From Mactromeris polynyma (Eukaryota > Mollusca > Bivalvia > Venerida > Mactridae): 64,000 nt of DNA. The stretch is taken from NCBI GenBank assembly GCA_032209605.1, contig JASFXZ010000020.1, forward strand, positions 69,501-133,500. The letters run 5' to 3'. This document shows, piece by piece, positions 24,701 through 39,700 of this stretch; position 1 is the stretch's first letter; each line of letters starts with the position of its first letter. The position numbers and the translations under genes are program-made. The notes beneath the pieces are model-generated. The model ran no database searches. It worked only from the letters and a program-made list of their open reading frames with translations, and had not been told where the DNA came from.

Positions 24701-27700
24701 TGTCAAGTAAATATTTATATCTGTACTGCATTATGCTGTCTACAACCACTATATCAACGTTGTCAAGTAAATATTTATATCTGCACTGCATTATGCTGTC
24801 TACCACCACTATATCAACGTTGTCAAGTAAATATTTATATCTGTACTTCATTATGCTGTCTACAACCACTATATCAACGTTGTCAAGTAAATATTTATAT
24901 CTGTACTTCATTCCTATCTGTATGAAAAAGTACAACCTTGGTTCCAAACAAAAGTTTAAAATAGATTCTGTATATAGATTACCATGGATATATTTATATA
25001 CCCTATTTCTCCTAATCTATTTAAGCCCAAAAAACGGTAATATTCTCTGAATATTTTCTCCAATAGGCCGTAAACATAGTATTTCAGTAAAACATGTCAC
25101 AATTGCCTACTGTCACCAAAACTTACATTAAAATGACGATCTTTTTAGAATAAGTAAGTCAAATTGCAACCTCATTGTGATCCGGTTCAATTTTATTTTC
25201 AGCAGACTATGACTTTATGTATGCCGTTCTCTCGTAGACTCGAGCTTCTAAGCAGAAAAGTCATGGCATGTTCATTTAATACACAGTTTACTTACATAGT
25301 TTTATTTTAAACTAAAAAACAACGTTATTGTCAAGGCTCAAAAATTAACACTCGCATACTGGCAAAATGCGTGTGAAAATTACAGATTACAAGTGACAAC
25401 TAATATAATAATTATGTCTAGTTATATTTTTATACCTATCATTGTTTATCCGTAATTTGCCAGAACAAAAGAATATACCATCGTAATTTGCCAGAACAAA
25501 AGAATAATCCATCGTAATTTGCCAGAACAAAAGAATAATCCATCGTAATTTGCCAGAACAAAAGAATAATCCATCGCGTAAAACTGTTGATTGTGTCAAT
25601 CACATGTGAAAAATGCGATGGTCTACAGTTTTTGTACCACGCCCAGTCGTATTTATTAAAAGCATTTCAGGCCAATTAAAAGATATCACATGTGCATCAT
25701 TGACAAAATCACCACCCACGTTGGTCGACCTCGGAAATTAAAAGACAACGCAGCGCCTTTGAAATCTGCGAGTAGAAATTTAGAAATTTATCAAACAATG
25801 CGACGACAACTGTCGATTTAACAAGTAGAGATGCAGCGTCTTTGAAGTCTGCAAGAAATAAATTTGACTCGCAGCACTTCAAACATTTTGTGCTGATTTG
25901 TCCGCTTTTGCATTGACTTAAAAAGATAAACAAAATGACAAACAACTATTTTTTGTGAGAAATAAATGACCGACGACTACAGGTGCAACTAACGTTACAA
26001 ATTATTGTTTCAGTACCCTTCATAGTTTTGTACACTCTCGTGATTAGAATTGTTATTTGTGTTTGACTAATTTAGTTCTCTGGATTGTTTTTATTACACG
26101 CTTCACATATCACATGTGTCGGGTACGTGATCTGATTCACTAAAAGTGGTTTAGGTGACAAGCGACAAGCACCGCCTCCGATTGTTTTTGGCAAGCGTGT
26201 GTATAATCGTGACATACATGAACGTGTTATTGATATCAATTTGGGCCCTTATATACACGAGTTATGCATGGTTATAGGTGAAAAATGACTTCAGCGTTTT
26301 GTTTGGGGGTTACTTAATCTGTAAAAAATCAAGGATTAAGAGATGTAGATGGTGACTCGGTTCAGGCAAGTGTTGATTTTATTCTTCACACTCTTAATCT
26401 ATTCCACTATAAATAGACACTCCCCTCTCCCAGGGGTGGGGGCACGACAATTAGGGCGGGAGCGTTAATTAGGAGAAATACTGTATATTATTGTATGAAG
26501 TACATTGAGCCACAGTGACCATGAATAGTATCAGTCATACAGGCTGTTGGTAGGGTATATGGTGGAATATAACTTGCCTGTGATTCATATAACCTTCGTC
26601 TAACACCTTAGGTTATATATATGAATCAAAGACAGGTTTCTTCCCCTATATACCCTGTCAACAACCTGTACAACAAAGTTATAATGCTGCAGATCCAATT
26701 TTTATCAGAACCAAGTAAACTGAGCAGGTTTTGAATTTTATATATATGCAGGCTGATATTTTCCTGATTTGGTTCTACATCAAAGCTCTACTCTGTGACT
26801 GGTCTCCAAATACAATGTTACCTTGGAAAGTGCTAAACTTGTATATACAATGTTTTCATAGGCTTTATATATCAATATTTTTACCAGTTGTTTGATCAAA
26901 AGAGGAGGAGATTTTAATTTGGAAGATGAAGATATGTGTAGACCAGATGATGTTTTCATAGAAGCAAGTCTTGGCGGTGATTGTTGTGAAGCTATTGCAT
27001 CACAGAGAGAACGCAGAATGGAAAATCTTAGAGAAAACATTCTCGAGGTAAGACTCTGTATGTAGAATGATTCTAGTTATCTGATGGATCCAGATCTGCT
27101 TCAATTAACTTCTTCTCTACTGTATACACTTAGCACCATGATGTTTTCTCTACAATTGACCCACATTCTAACACATAATTGCTGCTTCAGAACAAGTATG
27201 GCGTCCTCATCTCTAGAATGCTTAAACACAAAAGCTATCATTATTAACATGTTAACATACTGCTGTCATTGTTGATGTGTTGGAAATCAAGTTCATATTC
27301 TGGTAGGTTGGAGTTTGTTCTATGTCAAATTCCTGCTGAAATCAACATGTTGGTATTGTACTTTCTAATGTTAAATTGATATATATTTACAGGATACAGT
27401 TGTTCCTACTGATGTACGAAAAACTGATTTATCTGTGGTTGATAAAGATGATTACACTCCAATCATGCTAGCTTCTCAATATAACAGGTATACATTGTAC
27501 CATATTCTCCAATCATGCTAGCTTCTCAATATAACAGGTATACATTGTACCATATGCTCCAATCATGCTAGCTTCTCAATATAACAGGTATACATTGTAC
27601 CATATACTCCAATCATGCTAGCTACTCAATATAACAGGTATATATTGTACCATATACTCCAATCATGCTAGCTACTCAATATAACAGGTATATATTGTAC

Positions 27701-30700
27701 CATATGCTCCAATCATGCTAGCTTCTCAATATAACAGGTATACATTGTACCATATGCTCCAATCATGCTAGCTTCTCAATATAACAGGTATACATTGTAC
27801 CATATGCTCCAATCATGCTAGCTACTCAATATAACAGGTATACATTGTACCATATACTCCAATCATGCTAGCTTCTCAATATAACAGGTATACATTGTAC
27901 CATATTCTCCAATCATGCTAGCTTCTCAATATAACAGGTATACATTGTACCATATGCTCCAATCATGCTAGCTACTCAATATAACAGGTATATATTGTAC
28001 CATATACTCCAATCATGCTAGCTTCTCAATATAACAGGTATACATTGTACCATATTCTCCAATCATGCTAGCTACTCAATATAACAGGTATATATTGTAC
28101 CATATACTCCAATCATGCTAGCTTCTCAATATAACAGGTATACATTGTACCATATACTCCAATCATGCTAGCTACTCAATATAACAGGTATATATTGTAC
28201 CATATACTCCAATCATGCTAGCTTCTCTATATAACAGGTATACATTGTACCATATGCTCCAATCATGCTAGCTTCTCAATATAACAGGTATATATTGTAC
28301 CATATGCTCCAATCATGCTAGCTTCTCAATATAACAGGTATACATTGTACCATATGCTCCAATCATGCTAGCTACTCAATATAACAGGTATACATTGTAC
28401 CATATTCTCCAATCATGCTAGCTTCTCAATATAACAGGTATACATTGTACCATATGCTCCAATCATGCTAGCTACTCAATATAACAGGTATACATTGTAG
28501 CATATGCTCCAATCATGCTAGCTTCTCAATATAACAGGTATACATTGTACCATATGCTCCAATCATGCTAGCTACTCAATATAACAGGTATATATTGTAC
28601 CATATACTCCAATCATGCTAGCTTCTCAATATAACAGGTATACATTGTACCATATGCTCCAATCATGCTAGCTTCTCAATATAACAGGTATATATTGTAC
28701 CATATGCTCCAATCATGCTAGCTTCTCAATATAACAGGTATACATTGTACCATATGCTCCAATCATGCTAGCTACTCAATATAACAGGTATACATTGTAC
28801 CATATTCTCCAATCATGCTAGCTTCTCAATATAACAGGTATACATTGTACCATATGCTCCAATCATGCTAGCTACTCAATATAACAGGTATACATTGTAG
28901 CATATGCTCCAATCATGCTAGCTTCTCAATATAACAGGTATACATTGTACCATATGCTCCAATCATGCTAGCTTCTCAATATAACAGGTATATATTGTAC
29001 CATATGCTCCAATCATGCTAGCTTCTCAATATAACAGGTATATATTGTACCATATACTCCAATCATGCTAGCTACTCAATATAACAGGTATATATTGTAC
29101 CATATGCTCCAATCATGCTAGCTACTCAATATAACAGGTATATATTGTACCATATACTCCAATCATGCTAGCTTCTCAATATAACAGGTATACATTGTAC
29201 CATATACTCCAATCATGCTAGCTTCTCAATATAACAGGTATATATTGTACCATATACTCCAATCATGCTAGCTACTCAATATAACAGGTATACATTGTAC
29301 CATATGCTCCAATCATGCTAGCTACTCAATATAACAGGTATATATTGTACCATATGCTCCAATCATGCTAGCTTCTCAATATAACAGGTATATATTGTAC
29401 CATATGCTCCAATCATGCTAGCTTCTCAATATAACAGGTATATATTGTACCATATGCTCCAATCATGCTAGCTACTCAATATAACAGGTATATATTGTAC
29501 CATATGCTCCAATCATGCTAGCTACTCAATATAACAGGTATACATTGTACCATATTCTCCAATCATGCTAGCTTCTCAATATAACAGGTATACATTGTAC
29601 CATATACTCCAATCATGCTAGCTTCTCAATATAACAGGTATACATTGTACCATATACTCCAATCATGCTAGCTACTCAATATAACAGGTATACATTGTAC
29701 CATATGCTCCAATCATGCTAGCTTCTCAATATAACAGGTATATATTGTACCATATACTCCAATCATGCTAGCTTCTCAATATAACAGCTTTATATTGTAC
29801 CATATACTCCAATCATGCTAGCTACTCAATATAACAGGTATACATTGTACCATATGCTCCAATCATGCTAGCTACTCAATATAACAGGTATACATTGTAC
29901 CATATACTCCAATCATGCTAGCTTCTCAATATAACAGGTATATATTGTACCATATTCTCCAATCATGCTAGCTTCTCAATATAACAGGTATACATTGTAC
30001 CATATACTCCAATCATGCTAGCTTCTCAATATAACAGGTATACATTGTACCATATACTCCAATCATGCTAGCTTCTCAATATAACAGGTATACATTGTAC
30101 CATATACTCCAATCATGCTAGCTTCAATATAACAGGTATACATTGTACCATATGCTCCAATCATGCTAGCTACTCAATATAACAGGTATACATTGTACCA
30201 TATACTCCAATCATGCTAGCTACTCAATATAACAGGTATACATTGTACCATATACTCCAATCATGCTAGCTACTCAATATAACAGGTATACATTGTACCA
30301 TATGCTCCAATCATGCTAGCTTCTCAATATAACAGGTATACATTGTACCATATACTCCAATCATGCTAGCTACTCAATATAACATGTATACATTGTACCA
30401 TATACTCCAATCATGCTAGCTTCTCAATATAACAGGTATATATTGTACCATATGCTCCAATCATGCTAGCTTCTCAATATAACAGGTATACATTGTACCA
30501 TATGCTCCAATCATGCTAGCTACTCAATATAACAGGTATACATTGTACCATATACTCCAATCATGCTAGCTACTCAATATAACAGGTATATATTGTACCA
30601 TATACTCCAATCATGCTAGCTACTCAATATAACAGGTATACATTGTACCATATACTCCAATCATGCTAGCTACTCAATATAACAGGTATATATTGTACCA

Positions 30701-33700
30701 TATACTCCAATCATGCTAGCTTCTCAATATAACAGGTATACATTGTACCATATACTCCAATCATGCTAGCTACTCAATATAACATGTATACATTGTACCA
30801 TATACTCCAATCATGCTAGCTTCTCAATATAACAAGTATACATTGTACCATATACTCCAATCATGCTAGCTACTCAATATAACAGGTATATATTGTACCA
30901 TATTCTCCAATCATGCTAGCTTCTCAATATAACAGGTATATATTGTACCATATACTCCAATCATGCTAGCTACTCAATATAACAGGTATATATTGTACCA
31001 TATTCTCCAATCATGCTAGCTTCTCAATATAACAGGTATACATTGTACCATATACTCCAATCATGCTAGCTACTCAATATAACAGGTATACATTGTACCA
31101 TATTCTCCAATCATGCTAGCTACTCAATATAACAGGTATACATTGTACCATATTCTCCAATCATGCTAGCTTCTCAATATAACAGGTATATATTGTACCA
31201 TATTCTCCAATCATGCTAGCTTCTCAATATAACAGGTATACATTGTACCATATACTCCAATCATGCTAGCTACTCAATATAACAGGTATATATTGTACCA
31301 TATTCTCCAATCATGCTAGCTTCTCAATATAACAGGTATACATTGTACCATATACTCCAATCATGCTAGCTACTCAATATAACAGGTATACATTGTACCA
31401 TATACTCCAATCATGCTAGCTTCTCAATATAACAGGTATACATTGTACCATATACTCCAATCATGCTAGCTTCTCAATATAACAGCTTTACATTGTACCA
31501 TATACTCCAATCATGCTAGCTACTCAATATAACAGGTATATATTGTACCATATTCTCCAATCATGTTAGCTTCTCAATATAACAGGTATATATTGTACCA
31601 TATTCTCCAATCATGCTAGCTTCTCAATATAACAGGTATACATTGTACCATATACTCCAATCATGCTAGCTACTCAATATAACAGGTATATATTGTACCA
31701 TATTCTCCAATCATGCTAGCTTCTCAATATAACAGGTATATATTGTACCATATTCTCCAATCATGCTAGCTTCTCAATATAACAGCTACACACTGTACCA
31801 TGTATGGTGACCTGTATTTGAGTTTTCAAGTAGTCACATAATATTTTCTCAATGTATTTTTAATGCACCTCATATTTCCTTCTTTCATTTTTTGAATGCT
31901 TTGTGTTTACAATACAATACAAATACATTTGTATAGCGCTAAGACTATTACACAGTATTCTATTGCGCTTTTCACAGTCCATGGGTATTTAGAAAATCCT
32001 ATAATATACAAACACGGAAACAGGCAAGCTCTTCAATTGTATAACATTTTAAACAAATATGTTTTCAGTTCCTTTCTGAAAGTAATTTCTGAAGAGCATT
32101 CTACCATTTTGGCCCAACCACAGTTATTGATCTGTCAGAGACAATATAACAACCATAACATAGTTGAAGAAAACAATCATATATGACGAACATAATGATG
32201 ACTGTATGAATAAAATCTACATACATACTCTTATTTGCAGGATTCACAACTTAACTACCTTGCTCGCTGTTTCCAATGATACCATCAATGCTCAACATAG
32301 TCAGGTAAAATTGTACAATATCCATGTATCTGGCCAAACTCAACCTAAAATATTATAAAATATCTTGCACTGTATTACCGTTTCAAAACTCTTGTTTTAT
32401 CATGTTACATGTTCAAAACTTAAGTCTGGTGCTTGTTAAAAGAAAAATTGAAGAAGTTTTTTCATTAAAGATATTACAAACTTCTTTTCAACAAATTCAG
32501 AGGAAAACAACTGTGAATGTATTCTTTGATAATGCATTTATATTGATGTTTCAACAAATTCAGAGGAATACAATTGTGAGTGTATTCTTTGATAATGCAT
32601 TTATATTGATGTTTCAACAAATTCAGAGGAAAACAATTGTGAATGTATTCTTTGATAATGCATTTATATTGATGTTTCAACAATTGATGTTTCAACTGAA
32701 TGAATTATAGTTTTCATGTTTGTTTAGGTAAAATATTAATAAAAAATGAGCGTAGAAAGTTAGTACATGTACTACTTAAATTGATCAAACTTCTAGTGAT
32801 GATGGTTCCAGTTATTTTCATCAAGCTTCAGCTCATCATTGTTTGAGTTCCTGGCTTAAATCTCAATGCAGTAGGAAGTATTTGAATGTTGTAGTTCCTT
32901 TACTAGAGTAAGATATAAAAATGATATAAATGCTCAAATATTGACTTGTCTCTCAACATTAGCAATAATTAATGTCATTGTAGACTGGTCTAACAGCATT
33001 GTCAATGGCAGCTAAGAATGGTCATGACCATTGCTGTCGTGTATTGTTTAGGTATGTAGTTTGATTGATTTACTCACTAACCAATGGACACGCAGCTGGG
33101 TTGCTTGCTTACTTGTCAAAGGGCAGAATTAATTATTGAATGCATGGTAATTAAAATACTTGGATGTAATTCCTTGTTTCTACGGAATTTTATTACGCTC
33201 AGTCCTTGTATAAGTCTTATTGTTATTACTTTCTAACCTATCTAATTCATTTGTTGAGATCATCCATAAATGTTAAACAATAAACACTAAAATATATCTG
33301 TTATATACCATGACTGGACACCACATATCTGGGGTGCGTTTCATCAAATATTAGCGATGCGATGTCATAAAATCGCAGATCGCTTTCATTTGCGAGTTCA
33401 TTTGCGATTACCACTATTTGCGTTTCATCGACACCATCGCAAGTATACTTTCCATCAATTAAAGTCGATCGCAAAGTTCCTTTTCGCCACTAAGAAACAA
33501 AAGGCACGCAGTCTGTAAAATGACGTCACAAAGCGCACCTGTTTTCGCATTATGTCAAACAGACATGTCGAGAAGCTCGAATTTTACACTTGTAGAGCTT
33601 TCAACCACTCCTCTGACATTACAGAGATGAAAAACGCCGTGTTGACGGCTGCTTCTCACAAGATGGCCTCTCAACTCCCCGCCAAACTACGTCATCTCCC

Positions 33701-36700
33701 GCGGTTTTTGCATAGATAAAACCCACATGAACCGTTCTGTGACTAAGACCGAAATCCAAGGTCACTACAATTTTGTAAACAAATGTTATTTGTGAATGCT
33801 CTCCCTTTGCAAAAAATTGCATGCGAGTTATTCGCTTACTGTTTACTTTTAACACTTATCATTTTTATGATTACATGTATGTCGGTCATTTTTGCGATGA
33901 AATCAGTGGTTTGCGAGTGCAAGAACCCAGTCGCTAATATTTGCGATTTTATACAGGCTAACAGGTGCGCTCGCAACTTTGCGATGTTTAATGAAACGCG
34001 ATTTGCGATTTTTGTCTGCTATTTTGCGATTATCAGCTGCGATTTGCGTTGCGACCGTTGATAAAACGCCCCCCTGTTGTATACCATGACTGGACACCAC
34101 ATATCTGTTATATACCATGACTGGACTCCACATATCTGTTATATACCATGACTGGACTCCGCATATCTGTTATATACCATGACTGGACTCCACATATCTG
34201 TTATATACCATGACTAGACTCCGCATATCTGTTATATACCATGACTAGACTCCACATATCTGTTATATACCATGACTGGACTCCACATATCTGTTATATA
34301 CCATGACTAGACTCCACATATCTGTTATATACCATGACTGGACACCACATATCTGTTATATACCATGCCTGTACACCACATATCTGTTATATACCATGAC
34401 TGGACACCACATATCTGGTATATACCATGACTGGACTCCACATATCTGTTATATACCATGACTGGGCTCTACATATCTGTTATATACCATGACTGGACAC
34501 CACATATCTGTTATATACCATGACTGGGCTCTACATATCTGTTATATACCATGACTGGACTCCACATATCTGTTATATACCATGACTGGACACCACATAT
34601 CTGGTATATACCATGACTGGACACCACATATCTGTTATATACCATGACTGGACTCCACATATCTGTTATATACCATGACTGGACACCACATATCTGTTAT
34701 ATACCATGACTAGACTCTACATATCTGTTATATACCATGACTGGACACCACATATCTGTTATATACCATGACTGGACTCCACATATCTGTTATATACCAT
34801 GACTGGACTCCACATATCTGTTATATACCACCTGGCATGATATGACACCACTATGTTAATGTTTAGATACCTGACATGATATGACACCACTATGTTAATG
34901 TTTAGATACCTGACATGATATGACACCACTTTGTATATGTTTAGATACCTGACATGATATGACACCACTTTGTATATGTTTAGATACCTGACATGATATG
35001 ACACCACTTTGTATATGTTTAGATACCTGACATGATATGACACCACTTTGTATATGTTCAGATACCTGACATGATATGATACCACTTTGTATATGTTCAG
35101 ATACCTGACATGATATGACACCACTTTGTATATGTTCAGATACCTGACATGATATGACACCACTTTGTATATGTTCAGATACCTGACATGATATGACACC
35201 ACTTTGTATATGTTCAGATATGGTGCTGGTACAGCTATACCTGACATGAGGGATTATCTCGCTATACATCAGGCTGTCTTAAATAATCATGAAGGAGTTG
35301 TTGATGCATTTAGAGAAAATTTCCCTGAAGCTTTCAGTGTAAGTTCATCAAACTTGTTTTTAATTTTGTGAGAATCTCCAAGCAAAACCCTGTAAAACTT
35401 TCACTTTCCAAGTTTACTTTTTATATTGTAGTACAATGTATTTTAGGGTCTGTACACTCACAAACTGTTAACAGTTATTTTCATGGGTGTCGAAATTACT
35501 CTTTATTTGCAAGTGATAAAAGATCTCTAAATTAGAGCAAGGATAACTAGTTCAATAAATTCACTGTTTTCTGTTATTTTCTGCTTTATTGTTGTCTGCT
35601 GGTGGCCATGTGAACTTTATACATTAAGATTTCATAAACCTCCAAATTTTCACAACTGAGTGAGAGAAACTTAAACATAAATGTTTATATATGTTTTGTG
35701 TGCGACATATTCTTACTGAGTTACATGCAGGGGTAGAAGTAACATTGTCTTCTGCAAACATATGTAGATCAGTCTCTGATGCAGTGATAGTTATCTCCCT
35801 TAGTACTTCATGTAAGAGTTGAGATTGTGTGGTAATATATCCAAGCAATACACTGTCATTCCATGATGTATGTGAGATATGTGTTCTTATTGTGTTTACA
35901 GGGACTACACAAGGCTTTAAACCTGTGCAGAAAATCTTCCATACATGATAAACTGACTGATGCCTTCAATGTGTATGTATGATGATACTTCTTAAATAAG
36001 CTGCAAAATTAAATATACAAAATGTACATGGACAGTTGAATCTTGTTCATTCGATATCACCGGGTCAGAAATTTTATTTCCGAATAATGCATGGTTTCGA
36101 ATCAACCATTTCAATTCAACATGCCTGAGAAGATACATCGGGACCTGTATTAATTTCAGATAATAGCAAGTATTCGTATAAAAGGTTGTTGAATAAACAA
36201 AGGTCTACTGTATATACATTTGTATATTGTGATTATGTAGGTTTTCAACTTGTATTGATAAATGTATTCATATTTCCTCTGTTGATAAAGCAGAGTTTTT
36301 GTCTGACCCAGTGGCCAGGTGATGGATTCATATTTCCTCTGTTGATAAAGCAGAATGTTTGTCTGACCCAGTGATAAGGTGTTTGTCTAACCCAGTGATA
36401 AGGTGTTTGTCTGACCATGTGATAAGGTGTTTGTCTGACCCCGTGATAAGGTGTTTGTCTGACCCAGTGATAAGGTGTTTGTCTGACCCCGTGATAAGGT
36501 GTTTGTCATACCCAGTGATAAGGTGTTTGTCTAACACAGTGATAAGGTGTTTGTCTGACCACGTGATAAGGTGTTTGTCTGACCCAGTGATAAGGTGTTT
36601 GTCTGACCCCGTGATAAGGTGTTTGTCTGACCCCGTGATAAGGTGTTTGTCTGACCCAGTGATAAGGTGTTTGTCTGACCCCGTGATAAGGTGTTTGTCT

Positions 36701-39700
36701 GACCCCGTGATAAGGTGTTTGTCTGACCCCGTGATAAGGTGTTTGTCTGACCCAGTGATAAGGTGTTTTTCTGACCCCGTGATAAGGTATTTGTCTGACC
36801 CCGTGATAAGGTGTTAGATTCATATTTGTTCTGTTGATAAAGCAGAGTGTTTTTCTGACCCTGTGATAAGGTGTTAGATTCATATTTGTACTGTTGATAA
36901 AGCAGAGTGTTTGTCTGACCCAGTGATAAAGTGTTCGTCTGACCTAGTGATAAGGTGTTTGTCTGACCCAGTGATAAGGTGTTTGTCTGACCCAGTGTTA
37001 GATTCATATTCCTTCTGTTGATAAAGGAGAGTGTTTGTCTGATTATGAAATATGTACAATGTTAGTTAGGCCTATATGTATAGAAGTATTGTAGAAAGAT
37101 TTATGTTGTACAATTATTACTTGTAGGAGACAGGATAAGATAGTTTCACCTCAACTAAGAATATGTTCTATGGAGGGCAATGCTGGAAAATTGTTCTGTT
37201 TGTTGGAAGATGGAGATGATGTTAATAGGAAGGTAAATTAAGAATTTGCTTTGTTAAATGTTTGGTAAAGTTTCAGCTGATCTATACCTTTGTTGTATGA
37301 GACAAACCCTCGTGTTACATAAGTAGACATGTTCAGTTACACCAACCATTGTACTGTATGGAATAACACAGTGTATGCAAGTGTTTACTATACCTGGTCT
37401 GGGAGGTAGACAGCATATGTGTTCATGTCAACTACAACTACATCATAGTGTTTTATTTTCAGAGTGATTTGAATAGTTTACCAGCCCTCTTTATTGCTGT
37501 AGAATACGGTCATGTTGAAGTTGTGAAGCTGCTGACGGAGGTACATATTTATGTAGATTGTTAAAATACATGCTTCAACTTTACAACTAAAGATTGACAC
37601 ATATTTGATTTCTTGTTAATTGTTTATTACAATTTCGTACGGACCTGTAAGCTTAATGTTGATATATAGGTTTTTCTCTGTCAGTATTGTTGGTCCTAAA
37701 CCGAAGGGCTATTCCAGAAAAGGTAATTGTACTTGGTTGTCAATCTTACCTCCACCCAGGAAGTTTTTCCTGCTATAGCCTACAAAACGTTTTTAAGACA
37801 AAAAATACTGCGAAATTGTATGATGCAAAGGTGTGTAGCATACATGTATGAGTCCAGTCAGTACCTCCAAGGTCATTGACACAGTACTTGGGTCAGTACC
37901 TCCAAGGTCATAGACACAGTACTCAGGTCAGTACACAGGGGCGGATCCAGCGGGGGGGTCCGGGGGGGGTCCGACCCCCCCTGGAATGGCTCAGACCCCC
38001 CCTGGAAAAAATAAAAAAATGATAAACAAGCGTGATAAATCGACAGCTTTCTATAGCATTAATCAATGAATAATAAATTTATCAAACATTATGTTCCATA
38101 GCTTCACTTTTATTGTTATTGTGTATCTTTCTGAATTCAATATTGCATCAATCACCTGTGTAATGAATGTGTAAGCGACTGTGCTAGGCTGTATGTCAGG
38201 TTGTTGCTACGCTGCGTAAATATTTATAGCTGACACGCAAATATTCATATTTGTGACGTCATTTAAGGCAATAGTGACGTAGTTATTTGATGTATCAAGA
38301 ATTTGCAGTGCAGTTTGGCTTTCGAGTAAAAACAGCACATCATTCTTGTTAGCTTGATTTTTTTCCGCAATTTGTTCTTAAAAATACTAAAAAAACAAAA
38401 ACAAAAAACACACAAAAAAATACGGATCTATATTAGTGGAGACCTCCTCGTGGTTAGAACCGGTAACGTTTGTTAAAACAGATACAAACGGCTAACATCT
38501 GCTTGAATGTGGAAAGGGATTATATTTCTGTAATTTTGTGGGCAAAAGTTGGACCCCCCCTGGAGAAAAATCCTGGATCCGCCCCTGGTACATCCAAGGT
38601 CAAAGAAACAGTACTTGGGTTAGTACCTCCAAGGTCATAGACACAGTACTCAGGTCAGTACATCCAAGGTCAAAGAAACAGTTCTGAGGTCAGTACCTCC
38701 AAGGTCATAGAAACAGTACTAGGGTCAGTACCTCCAAGTTCATAGAAACAGTACTTGGGTTAGTACCTCCAAGGTCATAGAAACAGTTCTCAGGTCAGTA
38801 CCTCCAAGGTCATAGAAACAGTACTTAGGTCAGAGCCTCCAAGGTCAAAGAAACAGTACTTGGGTTAGTACCTCCAAGGTCATAGACACAGTACTCAGGT
38901 CAGTACATCCAAGGTCAAAGAAACAGTTCTGAGGTCAGTACCTCCAAGGTCATAGAAACAGTACTAGGGTCAGTACCTCCAAGTTCATAGAAACAGTACT
39001 TGGGTTAGTACCTCCAAGGTCATAGAAACAGTTCTCAGGTCAGTACCTCCAAGGTCATAGAAACAGTACTAGGGTCAGTACCTCCAAGTTCATAGAAACA
39101 GTACTAGGGTCAGTACCTCCAAGTTCATAGAAACAGTACTTGGGTTAGTACCTCCAAGGTCATAGAAACAGTTCTCAGGTCAGTACCACCAAGGTCATAG
39201 AAACAGTACTTGGGTCAGTACCTCCAAGGTCATAGAAACACTACTAGGGTCAGTACCTCCAAGGTCAGAGAAACAGTACTAGGGTCAGTACCTCCAAGGT
39301 CATAGAAACAGTACTTAGGTCAGAGCCTCCAAGGTCATAGAAACAGTACTTGGGTCAGTACCTCCAATGTCATAGAAACAGTACTCGGGTCAGTACCTCC
39401 AAGGTCATAGAAACAGTACTTGGGTCAGTACCTCCAAGGTTTTAGACACAGTACTCTGGTCAGTACCTCAAAGGATATAGACACAGTACTCGGGTCAGTA
39501 CCTCCAAGGATATAGACTCAGTACTCAGGTCTGTACTGCCAAGGTCATAGACACAGTACTTGGTGCAGTACCTCCAAGGATATAGACACAGTACTCAGGT
39601 CTGTACCGCCAAGGTCATAGACACAGTACTTGGGTCAGTACCTCCAAGGATATAGACACAGTACTCGGGTCAGTACCTCCAAGGTCATAGAAACATTACT

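Noticed and set aside
23265..25050. Two ~570-codon repeat proteins on opposite strands
   Set aside because: Both are translations of the exon 6 junction array; the real coding frame of the exon ends at TAA in each unit.
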